Part shown: one piece after another, positions 28,353-37,260 of the stretch
How positions within the stretch are numbered: the stretch's first letter is position 1
Layout of the letters: each line of letters begins with the position of its first letter
From: Roseivirga ehrenbergii
Lineage (GTDB): Bacteria; Bacteroidota; Bacteroidia; Cytophagales; Cyclobacteriaceae
Assembly: GCF_001593005.1 (NCBI RefSeq)
Contig: NZ_LQZQ01000045.1
Span: 558,001-622,000 of the forward strand
Length of the DNA stretch: 64,000 bases
Direction: 5' to 3'
Notes under the pieces: generated by a model
What the model saw: the letters and a program-made list of their open reading frames with translations, nothing else
The model's database searches: none
What the model was told of the DNA's origin: nothing
Position numbers and translations under genes: made by a program

Positions 28353-29627
28353 ATGAGAAAATATATTCACATCCTTTTTTATAGCCTGATACTTTTTGGT
28401 CATAGTATTAGTGCACAAAAACAAGTGCTTACTTTAGAGCAGGCAAAAACTTTAGCAAAAAACAATAACAAAAAAACGTTAATCGCCACTCAAACTATTG
28501 AGGCAGCAAAATCAGCAGAGGCATCGGTTTATTCTTCAGACAAACCTTTTATAGATGCTAGCGCTATGGGAATCCATGTTGGTGATCCTTTAAATGTTTT
28601 GTTACCCAAGTATCAAGCAACTGCTTCTTTGGGTGTAACACAGGTTATTTATTCAGGTGGAAAAATAAATACAGCAAAAAAAATGAGCACATCAGCTGTT
28701 GAATTATATACTTCTCAGAAGGAATTAACTGAATCAGAAGTCATACTAGATGTAGAAACTACTTACTGGCAAATTATAAATGTAGGTGCTAAAATAGACT
28801 TGGCAGTTAAATACAACAGCCTTTTATCAGAGCTATTAAAGGACTTAACAAACGCTTTTGATGCTGGCATTATTTATAAAAATGATGTTTTACAAGTTCA
28901 AGTTCAGCTGAACCAAGCTGAACTAGATCTAGAGAGAGCTAAGAATGGCCTTTCAATCTTGAAACTTAAAATGGCTCAATTAATTGGCTTTGCCGACAGT
29001 AACTTTGAGGTTGAAGGCACTATCGAAAACAGTGTAACAGTGACGGAAAAACCTAGTTCAGAACAGGTTTTAGGGAAAAGACCAGAAATTAAAATATTAA
29101 ACAATGCTGTGGAGTTGGAAGCGCTTCAGGGTAAAATTTTGGAAGGAGACTCTAAGCCTACTGTTGCGGCAAATATTAGTGGGCTCTACACAACCGGAAA
29201 ACAGATAAACTTTAAAAATGGCAGTAACGATTTAGCATCTTATTATGGTACGCTCAACGTGAGTATTCCTGTGTTTGATTGGGGAAAAAGAAAGCAAAAA
29301 GTGAAGGAACAACAATTCAAAACTGAAGCCAAACAATTAGAACTTGAAGAAACTCAAGAGTTAGTTCTTATTCAGGTTGAAAACGCATACTTAGAATTGC
29401 AACAAGCAATTAAAAGGATCGCAATTTCAGAAAGGTCACTTGAGCAAGCTGAAGAGAACCTGAGATTACACCAAGATCGTTTCGAGGCTGGAACAGTGAT
29501 TGGGAAAGATGTACTTGAAGCACAAGTACTGTGGCAAAAAGCCTATACCGAGGTAATTGATGCCAAGGTGATGAAGCAAATAAGCTTAGCAAGCTACGAA
29601 AAGGCCATTGGTGAAATCAATAATTAG
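28353..29627 (+). CDS. TolC-family outer-membrane efflux protein
   Basis: 424 aa with a signal peptide ending near SISAQ. Two internal repeats of the OEP type are visible (LTLEQAKTLAKNNNKKT in the first, KRPEIKILNNAVELEALQ in the second), and long amphipathic helices follow (ELQQAIKRIAISERSLEQAEENLRLHQDRFEAG). FEAGTVIGKDVLEAQ near the end is a standard motif. It forms the exit duct of the RND pump. A 128-bp gap separates it from the permease gene. Confidence 0.92.
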   Translation: MRKYIHILFYSLILFGHSISAQKQVLTLEQAKTLAKNNNKKTLIATQTIEAAKSAEASVYSSDKPFIDASAMGIHVGDPLNVLLPKYQATASLGVTQVIYSGGKINTAKKMSTSAVELYTSQKELTESEVILDVETTYWQIINVGAKIDLAVKYNSLLSELLKDLTNAFDAGIIYKNDVLQVQVQLNQAELDLERAKNGLSILKLKMAQLIGFADSNFEVEGTIENSVTVTEKPSSEQVLGKRPEIKILNNAVELEALQGKILEGDSKPTVAANISGLYTTGKQINFKNGSNDLASYYGTLNVSIPVFDWGKRKQKVKEQQFKTEAKQLELEETQELVLIQVENAYLELQQAIKRIAISERSLEQAEENLRLHQDRFEAGTVIGKDVLEAQVLWQKAYTEVIDAKVMKQISLASYEKAIGEINN

Positions 29628-29635
29628 CATATACA

Positions 29636-30235
29636 ATGGATGTTAAAAATAACATTTTAAAAGTGTCTACGGATTTGTTTTTTAGTCATGGTATTCAAAA
29701 CATTAGTATAGAAGATATAGCAAAGCACTGTGGAGTGAATTCAAAAAGCATCTATAAGGAATTCGGAAGTAAAAGTGAATTACTAAACCAAACCATTGCC
29801 CAACAAATAGAAGGACTTTTACTCCAACTTGACAAATCGAGTTCTCAAGCTAAGAATGCCTTAGAGGCACTACACTCGCTTTTTAAATATGTTAATGGCG
29901 TATCATGTCTTATATCGCCAATCTACGGTAGAGAATTGAAGAAATTCTACCCAAATAAGTATATGGAAGTATTTGGGATAAAAAACGAAATAGTAATACC
30001 CTTTATATTGCGCAACATTGAAAAAGGAAAGACAGAGGGACTTTACAAAAGTGACATCAATACCACTGAAATGTGTGAATCGTTCAATACTATGGCGAAA
30101 GTTGTTTTTACTTCAAGTCAAGCAGTTAATTCAGAAACCAATTATAACGCAATTCAATTTTTCAATTCGCTATTTATCCACCGCTTAGTCACTGCAAGGG
30201 GGCTTGTCATTTTAAACCGGCTGAATCAAGGTTAA
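29636..30235 (+). CDS. TetR-family transcriptional regulator
   Basis: 199 aa. The N-terminal helix-turn-helix occupies about residues 8-55 (ILKVSTDLFFSHGIQNISIEDIAKH, NSKSIYKEFGSKSELL). The C-terminal ligand domain is helical and not assignable to a subfamily. It begins 8 bp after tolC and is probably cotranscribed with the pump, which it may repress. An AraC regulator at the other end gives the pump two candidate controllers. Confidence 0.9.
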   Translation: MDVKNNILKVSTDLFFSHGIQNISIEDIAKHCGVNSKSIYKEFGSKSELLNQTIAQQIEGLLLQLDKSSSQAKNALEALHSLFKYVNGVSCLISPIYGRELKKFYPNKYMEVFGIKNEIVIPFILRNIEKGKTEGLYKSDINTTEMCESFNTMAKVVFTSSQAVNSETNYNAIQFFNSLFIHRLVTARGLVILNRLNQG

Positions 30236-30251
30236 AGGTAATACGCATTCC

Positions 30252-30923
30252 TTAATCTATTTTTTGATTCAAACAGTTAAAAAACTCTTTTCTTCTATTT
30301 ATATCATTAAACTCACCACCATATTCCAAAGTGGTGGTGTAGCTAGATTTATCCTTGATTCCACGCGAAGAAACACACAAATGCTTTGAAGAGATCATAA
30401 CCAGAACGCTTTCTGTATTTAAAGCTTCTTGTAAATCTTTCAAAATCTGTAGGCATAGCCGCTCCTGTACTTGAGGCCTATGCGCGTAATAATCTACCAA
30501 ACGATTGATTTTTGAAAGACCAATTACTCGTTCGCCTGGAATGTAAGCAACATGCGCAAACCCTGTTATGGGTAAAAAATGATGCTCGCAAGAAGAATCG
30601 ATACTGATATTGCTTTCTACCAGCATTTTCCCGTAACCATACTTATTTTCGAATGAAGACAGCTTTGGCTTGTGCTCTGGGTTCAAGCCGTAAAAGAGTT
30701 CCTTTACATACATCTTTGCCACGCGATAGGGGGTTCCGGAAAGACTGTCGTCTGTTAAGTCTAGTCCGAGTTCTTCCATAATAGCTTTAAAGTGCTTCTG
30801 AATATTCTGAACCTTCTCATCATCAGTTTTAACAAAAGCATCTTCTCGTAAGGGAGTGTTCGTATTGGCAGAATAGTGCATATTGCCAATGCTCTCAAAC
30901 TCTTCTGTCAGTTTCTCTTTCAT
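30252..30923 (-). CDS. folE: GTP cyclohydrolase I
   Basis: 223 aa from the ATG at 30923; an in-frame start at 30947 would run into the MerC-like gene. The zinc and active-site residues are present in SCEHHFLPITG (Cys and His), HLCVSSRGI (second Cys) and the substrate-binding HRPQVQERL. It converts GTP to dihydroneopterin triphosphate, the first step to folate and pterins. An extension of about 30 residues precedes the core. It is 5 bp downstream of the MerC-like gene and likely cotranscribed with it. This is the zinc-dependent FolE1 type, not FolE2. Confidence 0.93.
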   Translation of the reverse strand: MKEKLTEEFESIGNMHYSANTNTPLREDAFVKTDDEKVQNIQKHFKAIMEELGLDLTDDSLSGTPYRVAKMYVKELFYGLNPEHKPKLSSFENKYGYGKMLVESNISIDSSCEHHFLPITGFAHVAYIPGERVIGLSKINRLVDYYAHRPQVQERLCLQILKDLQEALNTESVLVMISSKHLCVSSRGIKDKSSYTTTLEYGGEFNDINRRKEFFNCLNQKID

Positions 30924-30928
30924 TATTC

Positions 30929-31336
30929 TTAGTTTATTGCACAGCAATTATTATCTGCGCATTGACAATATTTTCGGTTGTAGAGGTGTAAGGCCGCCAA
31001 TAAAAGTGCAGGTATATATACACTAGCTTCTGGTAAATGTATAAGTTCAAACGCTTCGTTTAAAATGGCCATTAATAATATTGACCAAACAGACCATAAA
31101 GCAGTTTTTACCCATCTTTTAGCTGTATTTTTTGAAGCATAAAACACAGCTACGAAAGAAATTATAATGAATACATAGTCGAACAAATGATACCATAATG
31201 GTGATTCAACATGACCGAGCGAAGAGCCAGCTTTAGCCAGAAATATAAAAGGAGTAGCTAGGCAATGTACAGCACATAAACTACCAGCCAATACTCCAGC
31301 TACATCTGGCTTGATTGTTCTTTCGAATAGATTCAT
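30929..31336 (-). CDS. MerC-domain membrane protein
   Basis: 135 aa from the ATG at 31336. An upstream TTG at 31354 falls inside a Fur-type palindrome and is unlikely as a start. Four hydrophobic segments are seen. The first holds GSLCAVHCLATP, the Cys pair expected in MerC-type metal-binding membrane proteins. The C-terminus ends in a Cys-rich tail, CQCADNNCC. MerC proteins bind or move Hg2+ or other thiophilic metals; in Bacteroidota relatives often stand in metal-homeostasis operons, so zinc handling is an alternative. It is cotranscribed with folE. Confidence 0.82.
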   Translation of the reverse strand: MNLFERTIKPDVAGVLAGSLCAVHCLATPFIFLAKAGSSLGHVESPLWYHLFDYVFIIISFVAVFYASKNTAKRWVKTALWSVWSILLMAILNEAFELIHLPEASVYIPALLLAALHLYNRKYCQCADNNCCAIN

Positions 31337-31349
31337 AAATAACCATATA

Positions 31350-31364
31350 TGCAACAGTGTTGCA
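31350..31364. promoter_or_regulatory. Fur/Zur-type 7-1-7 operator
   Basis: Perfect inverted repeat TGCAACA-G-TGTTGCA, the 7-1-7 architecture used by Fur-superfamily regulators. It lies 13 bp upstream of the MerC-like start codon. A second perfect palindrome, TGTTTATAAACA, is at 31377-31388 and may mark the promoter region. Confidence 0.55.
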
Positions 31365-31460
31365 AAAATAGTTATTTGTTTATAAACACAATAGATTTGA
31401 TTCTAAATATCTAGAATACTTGATAACCGCTTTTAAATGTATACTCAAAATTGTACTGCT

Positions 31461-32135
31461 AACAACGGTTATTTGGTGTTAATGCCCGATATCGTTTTTG
31501 ATGAAGGCAAGCCAGGTTCTTCTGCATTAGACGATGTTACCAGTGCGGCCAAAGAAGTAATTAAGTTGGGCTATGCCGATCCTGAACGAATTGGTTTACA
31601 GGGGCATAACGGGGGAGGTTACGAGACTTCCTTTATAGTCACCCAAACTGACATGTTTGCTGCGGTTGTGACTGGTGCACCTCTGACTAACCTCATCAGT
31701 ATGTACAATATTGCTTATAAGCAGTCGGGCAGTTTAAACGGACCAATCATTGAATGGTCTCAGGGTAGAATGGGCGTAAGTCTCTGGGAAAACATGCAAT
31801 TGTACCAAGATCAATCTCCATTGTTTCATGCACAAAATATCAAAACACCTTTCTTGCTTCTACATGGCACAGCAGACGGTGCAGTAGACTGGAATCAAGG
31901 TTTGGAGTTTTATTCTGCCGCGCGCAGACTGGGCAAAGAAGTGATTATGTTATCTTATCCAGACGAGCCGCATCATTTAGCCAAAGAAGACAATCAGAAG
32001 GATTTCCAAATCCGTATGAAGCAATATTTTGACCATTACCTTAAAGGTGCTCCAGCTCCGTTATGGATGACTCAAGGTATTCCTAACGCAGATAAAAAGA
32101 GGGTTGGACCTGAGGTAATGGAAGGAAATAAATAA
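31461..32135 (+). pseudogene. 5'-truncated S9 peptidase remnant with lost catalytic Ser
   Basis: An open frame equal to the last 225 residues or so of the S9 peptidase at 19938, without signal peptide, propeller or the first part of the hydrolase fold. The nucleophile elbow reads GHNGGG instead of GHSWGG, so the catalytic Ser and its Trp neighbour are both replaced; a Pro also became Leu (SLWENM for SPWENM). Nearly all other differences are silent. The apparent ATG at 31437 lies outside the duplicated part and adds unrelated residues. It cannot be an active peptidase. Confidence 0.9.
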
Positions 32136-32151
32136 GTTAAAACTAGTAATC

Positions 32152-32189
32152 ACTCTGAGGTTTGACTTTATAAAGTTTAACCTCAGAGT
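32152..32189. terminator. Duplicated stem-loop terminator
   Basis: Identical to the hairpin at 22675-22712 and part of the 734-bp repeat. The T-run is interrupted here because the repeat ends at TTGTT. Confidence 0.65.
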
Positions 32190-32257
32190 TTGTTCAAAGA
32201 AAATAGAGAAAAGCAACAATCGCCTTGATTTGCTCATCAGTCACTGGTGGTTTAGGC

Positions 32258-33382
32258 TTAGGTTAGGAAAACCTTTACAATAGCATTGTCAAAGTTATTG
32301 GAATTGAACATTTTAGATTTTTGAATGGCAGACTTTGAGAGTCGATGATATAATGTAGTGTCTTCCTTCATCAGCGTGATAGCCTTAAAAAGAGAGTCTT
32401 GATCCTTACTGTCTATTAAAAAACCATTTACATGATTTTCCACCAATTCCAAAACACCACCAACACGAGGCGCTATACTAGGTAAACCGTAAGCCATCCC
32501 CTCCAAAATCGTCATACCAAAGGTTTCCACATGTTCATCCGCCAAAGACAGATTCAATAGTAATGTGGCCTTATGGTAAAACTGATGAACATCTCTCTTA
32601 GCTGAATGAACAGTGAGATTCCTGAATTCTTTGTCGTCATTAAAGATGTGCTTGATTTCATCTTCGGTGGCGTTAAGCACCAAGTCAAACTGGATATCAG
32701 GCATTCGTTTTGACAGTCCAATAAACTCATTTACGCCTTTGTACGGTGCTAAAGAACAAATCATAAGCACTCTAAAGACTTTGGAAGTAACTTTACCGTA
32801 ATGAAGTGACTTAGGAACATGTGATAGAAATTCTTCTGAGAGTACATTGTGAATCCTGATGTTTTCAGCATTCTTTAGGCTTACTTCGTTAATGAGAAAG
32901 TCAGAAACAAGAATAGCTCTTTTGGCGGTTAGATTAGCAACAGCAAATAACCATTTCTTAAGTAGCATTGGGGCAGGTGCTAGTGAAATTTCATGCAAGT
33001 GATAAACTACAGCTTTTTTCATTACCCAACCTGCAAGAGCTGCTCCAAATGGTAATACAGTATTTATATAGATAGTAATACATTGACTTCTGTATTTAAG
33101 TAAGCGTATAAACAACCAAATTTGAGCAAATAAATAAGAAATAAAGGTTCCAATCCTCCGTGAGTATCGTTTATAAGGAATAGGATAAATAGAAATCCCT
33201 GGAATTTCTGACAAGAACCCCTCATAATCTATTGTAGCTGTAAAAAGGTCAATACTAAATCCTGATTTTTGGAGGGCCAAAATAGATTGTTGCAATACCC
33301 GAGTGCTACCACTAAGGTCGTTCCTTAAATGAACGACTACTATCTTTTTATCTCTTTGAATATTCTCCTTTGATGGATTCAT
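32258..33382 (-). CDS. Glycosyltransferase family 4 protein
   Basis: 374 aa, GT-B fold. The N-terminal half starts with IVVVHLRNDLSGSTRVLQQ. The nucleotide-sugar half has RVLMICSLAPYKGVNEFIGL and the E-x7-E-like ETFGMTILEGMAYGLPSIAPRVGG near residue 300. It likely adds a sugar from a nucleotide donor to a surface glycan in the cytoplasm or at the inner membrane face. The donor and acceptor are unknown. It is divergent from the GT2 gene at 33542 across a 159-bp gap. Confidence 0.88.
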   Translation of the reverse strand: MNPSKENIQRDKKIVVVHLRNDLSGSTRVLQQSILALQKSGFSIDLFTATIDYEGFLSEIPGISIYPIPYKRYSRRIGTFISYLFAQIWLFIRLLKYRSQCITIYINTVLPFGAALAGWVMKKAVVYHLHEISLAPAPMLLKKWLFAVANLTAKRAILVSDFLINEVSLKNAENIRIHNVLSEEFLSHVPKSLHYGKVTSKVFRVLMICSLAPYKGVNEFIGLSKRMPDIQFDLVLNATEDEIKHIFNDDKEFRNLTVHSAKRDVHQFYHKATLLLNLSLADEHVETFGMTILEGMAYGLPSIAPRVGGVLELVENHVNGFLIDSKDQDSLFKAITLMKEDTTLYHRLSKSAIQKSKMFNSNNFDNAIVKVFLT

Positions 33383-33541
33383 AAAGTCTGCAATGTTAAA
33401 AAAATAAACCCATTTTAGTCATTAATATTTGCTTATAACAATTCAAAATTTGTGTAGCCGCTTGTCTATAATTATCCATCAAAAAGAGAATTAAGATTGG
33501 AGTTTCACTGATTAATTTGTTGATTTGATCTTAACGATATC

Positions 33542-34540
33542 ATGAACCATAAGGCACCAGAATTATCTATTATTTATGTAAACTACAAATCGATTGATGA
33601 CCTAAAAGTGTCTATTAACTCTGTACAGAAATTCACATCTGTTATTTATGAGATTATTGTATTAGACAATGCCTCAGAAGATAATCTTAAAAGTCTTGAA
33701 ACTACTTATACATCTCTAAAAGTAGTTTATCTATCAGAGAACTTGGGTTTTGGAAAAGCTTGTAATATCGGTGTAAGTAAGGCTAAAGGCGAATTCATTC
33801 TCCTACTCAATCCAGATACAATATTGATCGATGATGCTATTTCAGATTGTTTAAGGGTTTACAAAACTTTCGATAAGGAATCCATTGGAGCACTGACATG
33901 TAGGCATCAATATCCGAATGGTGAATTTCAACATAGTAGTTGTCAACGTGATATGCTCCCTCAATTGCCATTTTTAAAGACGCTATTAAAACGTATAAAA
34001 ATATCTCCTCGAGAATACTTCGTAGCTTCTGAAGGATTAATGATTCAACACCAAAAATCTCATTTCACATATGCCGTTCATGGATCATTTTTTATGGCAT
34101 ATAAAAAGCTTCTAATCGAGTATCCTTTTGATGAAGATTTCTTTTTGTATGCCGAAGAGATTGATCTGTGTCGTAGATTAAGCTCTCAAAATAGAAGGTC
34201 TTATTACTACGCTGATGCTATAATTATTCACTCGTCAGATAGGGCTAAGACTGTCGTACAAGTTCGCAATCAGACTTATCTATCGAATAGCCTTCTGGTC
34301 TTGAAGTTCTATGGAAAGGTAGGCTTCGCCTTCTACTATTTTCTAAGATTAATCGGAAGTTTAATCATGATAATGATTTTACCTCTTTTTCCGTCTAAAG
34401 CTAAAATGAATATTAAGTCCCACTTGGGGGATGTAAAACCTTTTTCTCAGGATTATTTAAAAATATTCTCCTACAGTCGAAAAATAAATAGCCACAAACC
34501 TTTAATATCATCAGCTTTATCGAAGCTCCAAGATCATTGA
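33542..34540 (+). CDS. Glycosyltransferase family 2 (rhamnosyltransferase-like)
   Basis: 332 aa, GT-A fold. ELSIIYVNYKSIDDL begins the domain; NPDTIL holds the DxD-like metal site, and HGSFFMAYKKLL plus DEDFFLYAEEIDLCRRL are typical of WbbL-type transferases. Hydrophobic segments near the C-terminus (VGFAFYYFLRLIGSLIMIMILPLF) should anchor it in the membrane. It is convergent with the flippase gene, 8 bp apart. The likely role is assembly of an O-antigen-like or capsule chain. Confidence 0.9.
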   Translation: MNHKAPELSIIYVNYKSIDDLKVSINSVQKFTSVIYEIIVLDNASEDNLKSLETTYTSLKVVYLSENLGFGKACNIGVSKAKGEFILLLNPDTILIDDAISDCLRVYKTFDKESIGALTCRHQYPNGEFQHSSCQRDMLPQLPFLKTLLKRIKISPREYFVASEGLMIQHQKSHFTYAVHGSFFMAYKKLLIEYPFDEDFFLYAEEIDLCRRLSSQNRRSYYYADAIIIHSSDRAKTVVQVRNQTYLSNSLLVLKFYGKVGFAFYYFLRLIGSLIMIMILPLFPSKAKMNIKSHLGDVKPFSQDYLKIFSYSRKINSHKPLISSALSKLQDH

Positions 34541-34548
34541 AGCTTAAG

Positions 34549-35802
34549 CTATGAGTTTTGGAAGAAAGACTTCACAAACCTGATTCTGAGAATAAGAATC
34601 AGAAATGAACCCAAAAGTATGGCGGCACAAACCCCATAAAGCCCCAGCGGATCTATTAATAAAAACGAAAGAATAATGGTACAAAGAATACCAAGTATAG
34701 TGGTACTGGCTAATGCTAAAGATTGCTTATCATAAGTATATGGAATCCCCATGTATATTGCCATAATGATGAAAAAATTAATGGCTGCTAACCATGGTAA
34801 AAACTCTATTCCTTCTATCAAGCCTTGAAACAAAAGAGGTATTAGAAGGTAGGCGCCTATTACTAAGCCTACAATTCCGATAGTCATGATTAGACTTACT
34901 TTCTTAATTAGTAACTTAAAACTCTCTTTCCGAGCCGAAAAGTCGGTCATATTGAGAAAGTGATCTTGAGCCGAAAAGAAGTAGAAAATCCCCAAGAAAT
35001 ATATGGGTGTAGCTAACTTGTCTGCAATTGCAAAAATGCCATTCATTTCATAGCCTAAGTTTGCTGAAATGATGTACTTATTAACGTTTATTAAAAGCAT
35101 CCATCCCAAAGCATTGAATACTAGCGGATAAACATACTTTAATACCTCTTTAATATTTTCTAAATTCAGGTGAGTCAATGAAAATTGAGATTTTCTGAGC
35201 CCTTTCCAAACACATATAGTAAGCACCAAAAAATTGGAAATGGCGAATGAAGCCAGTAGGTTAGGTAGTTTAGCATCAGTGAAAAAAACGGCATATAGCC
35301 CGCCCATGGTAAATACAACCGACCTAATAATAGTGGCATAGGTGTAGAGGTTGACCTGTCTATTCCCACGAACTATTTGCATCATAGAACTGAGTAATAT
35401 TTGGCTCATCAAAATAAGTGAGCCACCCCATAACAATGGGTCGTTATATTGTAACCATACAAATACTGTGAGGGCTCCAAGAAGAATAGTCATAGGAATT
35501 AACAGCACAATTGTAATTGTTACCCCAATTCCCTTTTGCCTTTCGTTTGAATCGCTCAGCCAACGATAAGCCACATCTCCCATCTGCAAGGAGAATATAG
35601 GCACTAAGATAGTAACAGTAGAGAGTATTAGGTCATATTTCCCTGTATCTACCAGTCCTAATTCTACCGCTATAATCGGGAATATAATTAGAGAAATAAG
35701 CTTACTAGAGTAGGTGCCCAAAGAATAAATCAAGGCGTTTTTCCCTATGTTCTTCTCTGGTAAGAGTGATGCTAAAACTTTTTTCAAAGATCGAAAAATC
35801 AA
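34549..35802 (-). CDS. Polysaccharide flippase (Wzx/MATE-like)
   Basis: 417 aa, almost wholly hydrophobic, with about 12 membrane segments. The N-terminal region NALIYSLGTYSSKLISLIIFPIIAVEL and the basic C-terminus are in line with the oligosaccharide flippase group. It would turn lipid-linked oligosaccharide across the inner membrane. The neighbouring glycosyltransferases and methyltransferases on both sides support this. I see no Wzy-like polymerase in the window. Confidence 0.87.
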   Translation of the reverse strand: MIFRSLKKVLASLLPEKNIGKNALIYSLGTYSSKLISLIIFPIIAVELGLVDTGKYDLILSTVTILVPIFSLQMGDVAYRWLSDSNERQKGIGVTITIVLLIPMTILLGALTVFVWLQYNDPLLWGGSLILMSQILLSSMMQIVRGNRQVNLYTYATIIRSVVFTMGGLYAVFFTDAKLPNLLASFAISNFLVLTICVWKGLRKSQFSLTHLNLENIKEVLKYVYPLVFNALGWMLLINVNKYIISANLGYEMNGIFAIADKLATPIYFLGIFYFFSAQDHFLNMTDFSARKESFKLLIKKVSLIMTIGIVGLVIGAYLLIPLLFQGLIEGIEFLPWLAAINFFIIMAIYMGIPYTYDKQSLALASTTILGILCTIILSFLLIDPLGLYGVCAAILLGSFLILILRIRFVKSFFQNS

Positions 35803-35815
35803 TGTTTAGTAACTA

Positions 35816-36487
35816 TTATTTATTGGATCGCTTGAGATACCCCATTATGTTGAAGGTAGCATTTTGCCCATAGAAGTTACTCCACTTCTCGTCCATTTTA
35901 AATTCAGGGTATTCGTTAAGAATTTCTTTAATGGCCTTCACTGGGCCTCCATTAAACTTTGACTTATTGATGTCTAACTGATCGAGAATTCCATCTTCTA
36001 TAATATAATAAGACTCCTTTGCGACCAGTTTATTAAGCTTATCAAAAGCTTCTTTAACGTCATTATAGGTATGAGATCCGTCATCTATAATCAATATTTT
36101 TTCAAACCCTTGCGCTTCAGAGATTTCGTAGTTCTGCCATCCTCCCTCATAAAAATGAATATTATTGCAATTGTTAACAATGGTATCAAGCTGTTCCTGT
36201 TTCAAATCAATTGTATGTACAATTCCTTTCCCCATGACCTTTAATAAATCAGCAAAATAAAGCGCAGAGCCTCCCTTGTTTGTTCCAATTTCAATGAGTA
36301 AATCAGGTTTTACCTCAGAGATGATCATTTGATAATTGACCATGTCGAATGGGCATTTCAACATTGAAACACCCCTATAAGTAATTTTGTGATGAGCTAC
36401 ATTGATAGATTCCAAGCTAGTTTGGAATGGCTGCTCTCCGCTGTAATCATATCGAGGCTTCTTAAAGAGGTTTTGAAATAAATTCAT
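35816..36487 (-). CDS. CmcI-family methyltransferase (cephalosporin hydroxylase-like)
   Basis: 223 aa. SAM-binding fold with LLIEIGTNKGGSALYFADLL (about residue 65), then IDDGSHTYNDVKEAF and YYIIEDGILD, as in CmcI/rhamnosyl O-methyltransferase proteins. Despite the family's name, members here are usually O-methyltransferases in glycan clusters. It lies 13 bp upstream of the flippase gene and 5 bp downstream of another methyltransferase, so all are likely one - strand operon. The target sugar is unknown. Confidence 0.85.
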   Translation of the reverse strand: MNLFQNLFKKPRYDYSGEQPFQTSLESINVAHHKITYRGVSMLKCPFDMVNYQMIISEVKPDLLIEIGTNKGGSALYFADLLKVMGKGIVHTIDLKQEQLDTIVNNCNNIHFYEGGWQNYEISEAQGFEKILIIDDGSHTYNDVKEAFDKLNKLVAKESYYIIEDGILDQLDINKSKFNGGPVKAIKEILNEYPEFKMDEKWSNFYGQNATFNIMGYLKRSNK

Positions 36488-36492
36488 GGCAC

Positions 36493-37260
36493 TTATTTGA
36501 GTAGATTTCTTAGTTTAAAAAGGATCTTTTCTAATAGACTCTTATGAGTACTGCTGTAGGTAAGAACACTGTTTTTTAACGTATTGACCATTTCTGAATC
36601 TGTACAAATACCTATAAAGTATTGGGCATTCGAAACAGGGTTAATTTGGTTGTAATCACTGAAACTACCTCGATACTCTTGAAGTGCGGTATCAGTAGTT
36701 TCTTCAGTCATTATTAGTGAAGCATTAATAGTTTTTTGATAAAGAAAAGATACGTTTTCAAAATGATTGTTCAGTAAACTGGCAAACTGCTTCTTGTTTA
36801 GTTCAAGAGGGTGGAAGGGGTTTCTACCGCGAGAAGCAAGCTCATGCGTACTATCACTATCTGGTGTAGAAATGAGCAAGGCCCCATTTGGTCTAAGTAC
36901 TCTTTTTAATTCCCCCATAGCCTGATCGTGTTCTGTTATGTGCTCAATAGTTTCGAAACAGGTAATTATATCAAAAGAGCCATTTTCAAAGGGTAAGGAG
37001 CGAATATCGCCTTCAACAAACACTATATTCTCTTTTTGATAAGTATTTTGAGCATGAGTGATTGCCTCTTTTTCAATATCTACACCTATAACATGCTGGG
37101 CTAGATTTGCCATTAATGAAACACCATAACCTTCACCTGAAGCAACGTCTAATACACACTTATTCTGTATAAAATCCATTGCAAAATAATAGCGATGAAG
37201 ATGCTCGTAAGTATAATACTCATTCACATGAGACGTAAGCCTTTCTCCAGTAAATTTCAT
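36493..37260 (-). CDS. Class I SAM-dependent methyltransferase
   Basis: 255 aa. VLDVASGEGYGVSLMA is motif I (about residue 35), with VIGVDIEKEAI, VEGDIRSLPFENGSFDIITCFETIEHI and LRPNGALLISTPD as later motifs: a Methyltransf_11/25-type domain. The C-terminal third may bind the glycan acceptor. It overlaps the TylF-like gene by four bases. Its place in the cluster suggests modification of a glycan chain end. Confidence 0.87.
   Translation of the reverse strand: MKFTGERLTSHVNEYYTYEHLHRYYFAMDFIQNKCVLDVASGEGYGVSLMANLAQHVIGVDIEKEAITHAQNTYQKENIVFVEGDIRSLPFENGSFDIITCFETIEHITEHDQAMGELKRVLRPNGALLISTPDSDSTHELASRGRNPFHPLELNKKQFASLLNNHFENVSFLYQKTINASLIMTEETTDTALQEYRGSFSDYNQINPVSNAQYFIGICTDSEMVNTLKNSVLTYSSTHKSLLEKILFKLRNLLK

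Larger units (their letters stand above)
31461..32194 (+). repeat. 734-bp direct repeat, copy B
   Basis: Second copy of 21984-22717, same orientation, no gaps. It carries the terminator hairpin as well. Sequence upstream of 31461 and downstream of 32194 has no similarity to the flanks of copy A. Confidence 0.95.

Noticed and set aside
31437-32135. An intact 232-aa S9 peptidase gene
   Set aside because: It lacks all upstream domains and the catalytic Ser. The first residues before the repeat are unrelated sequence.
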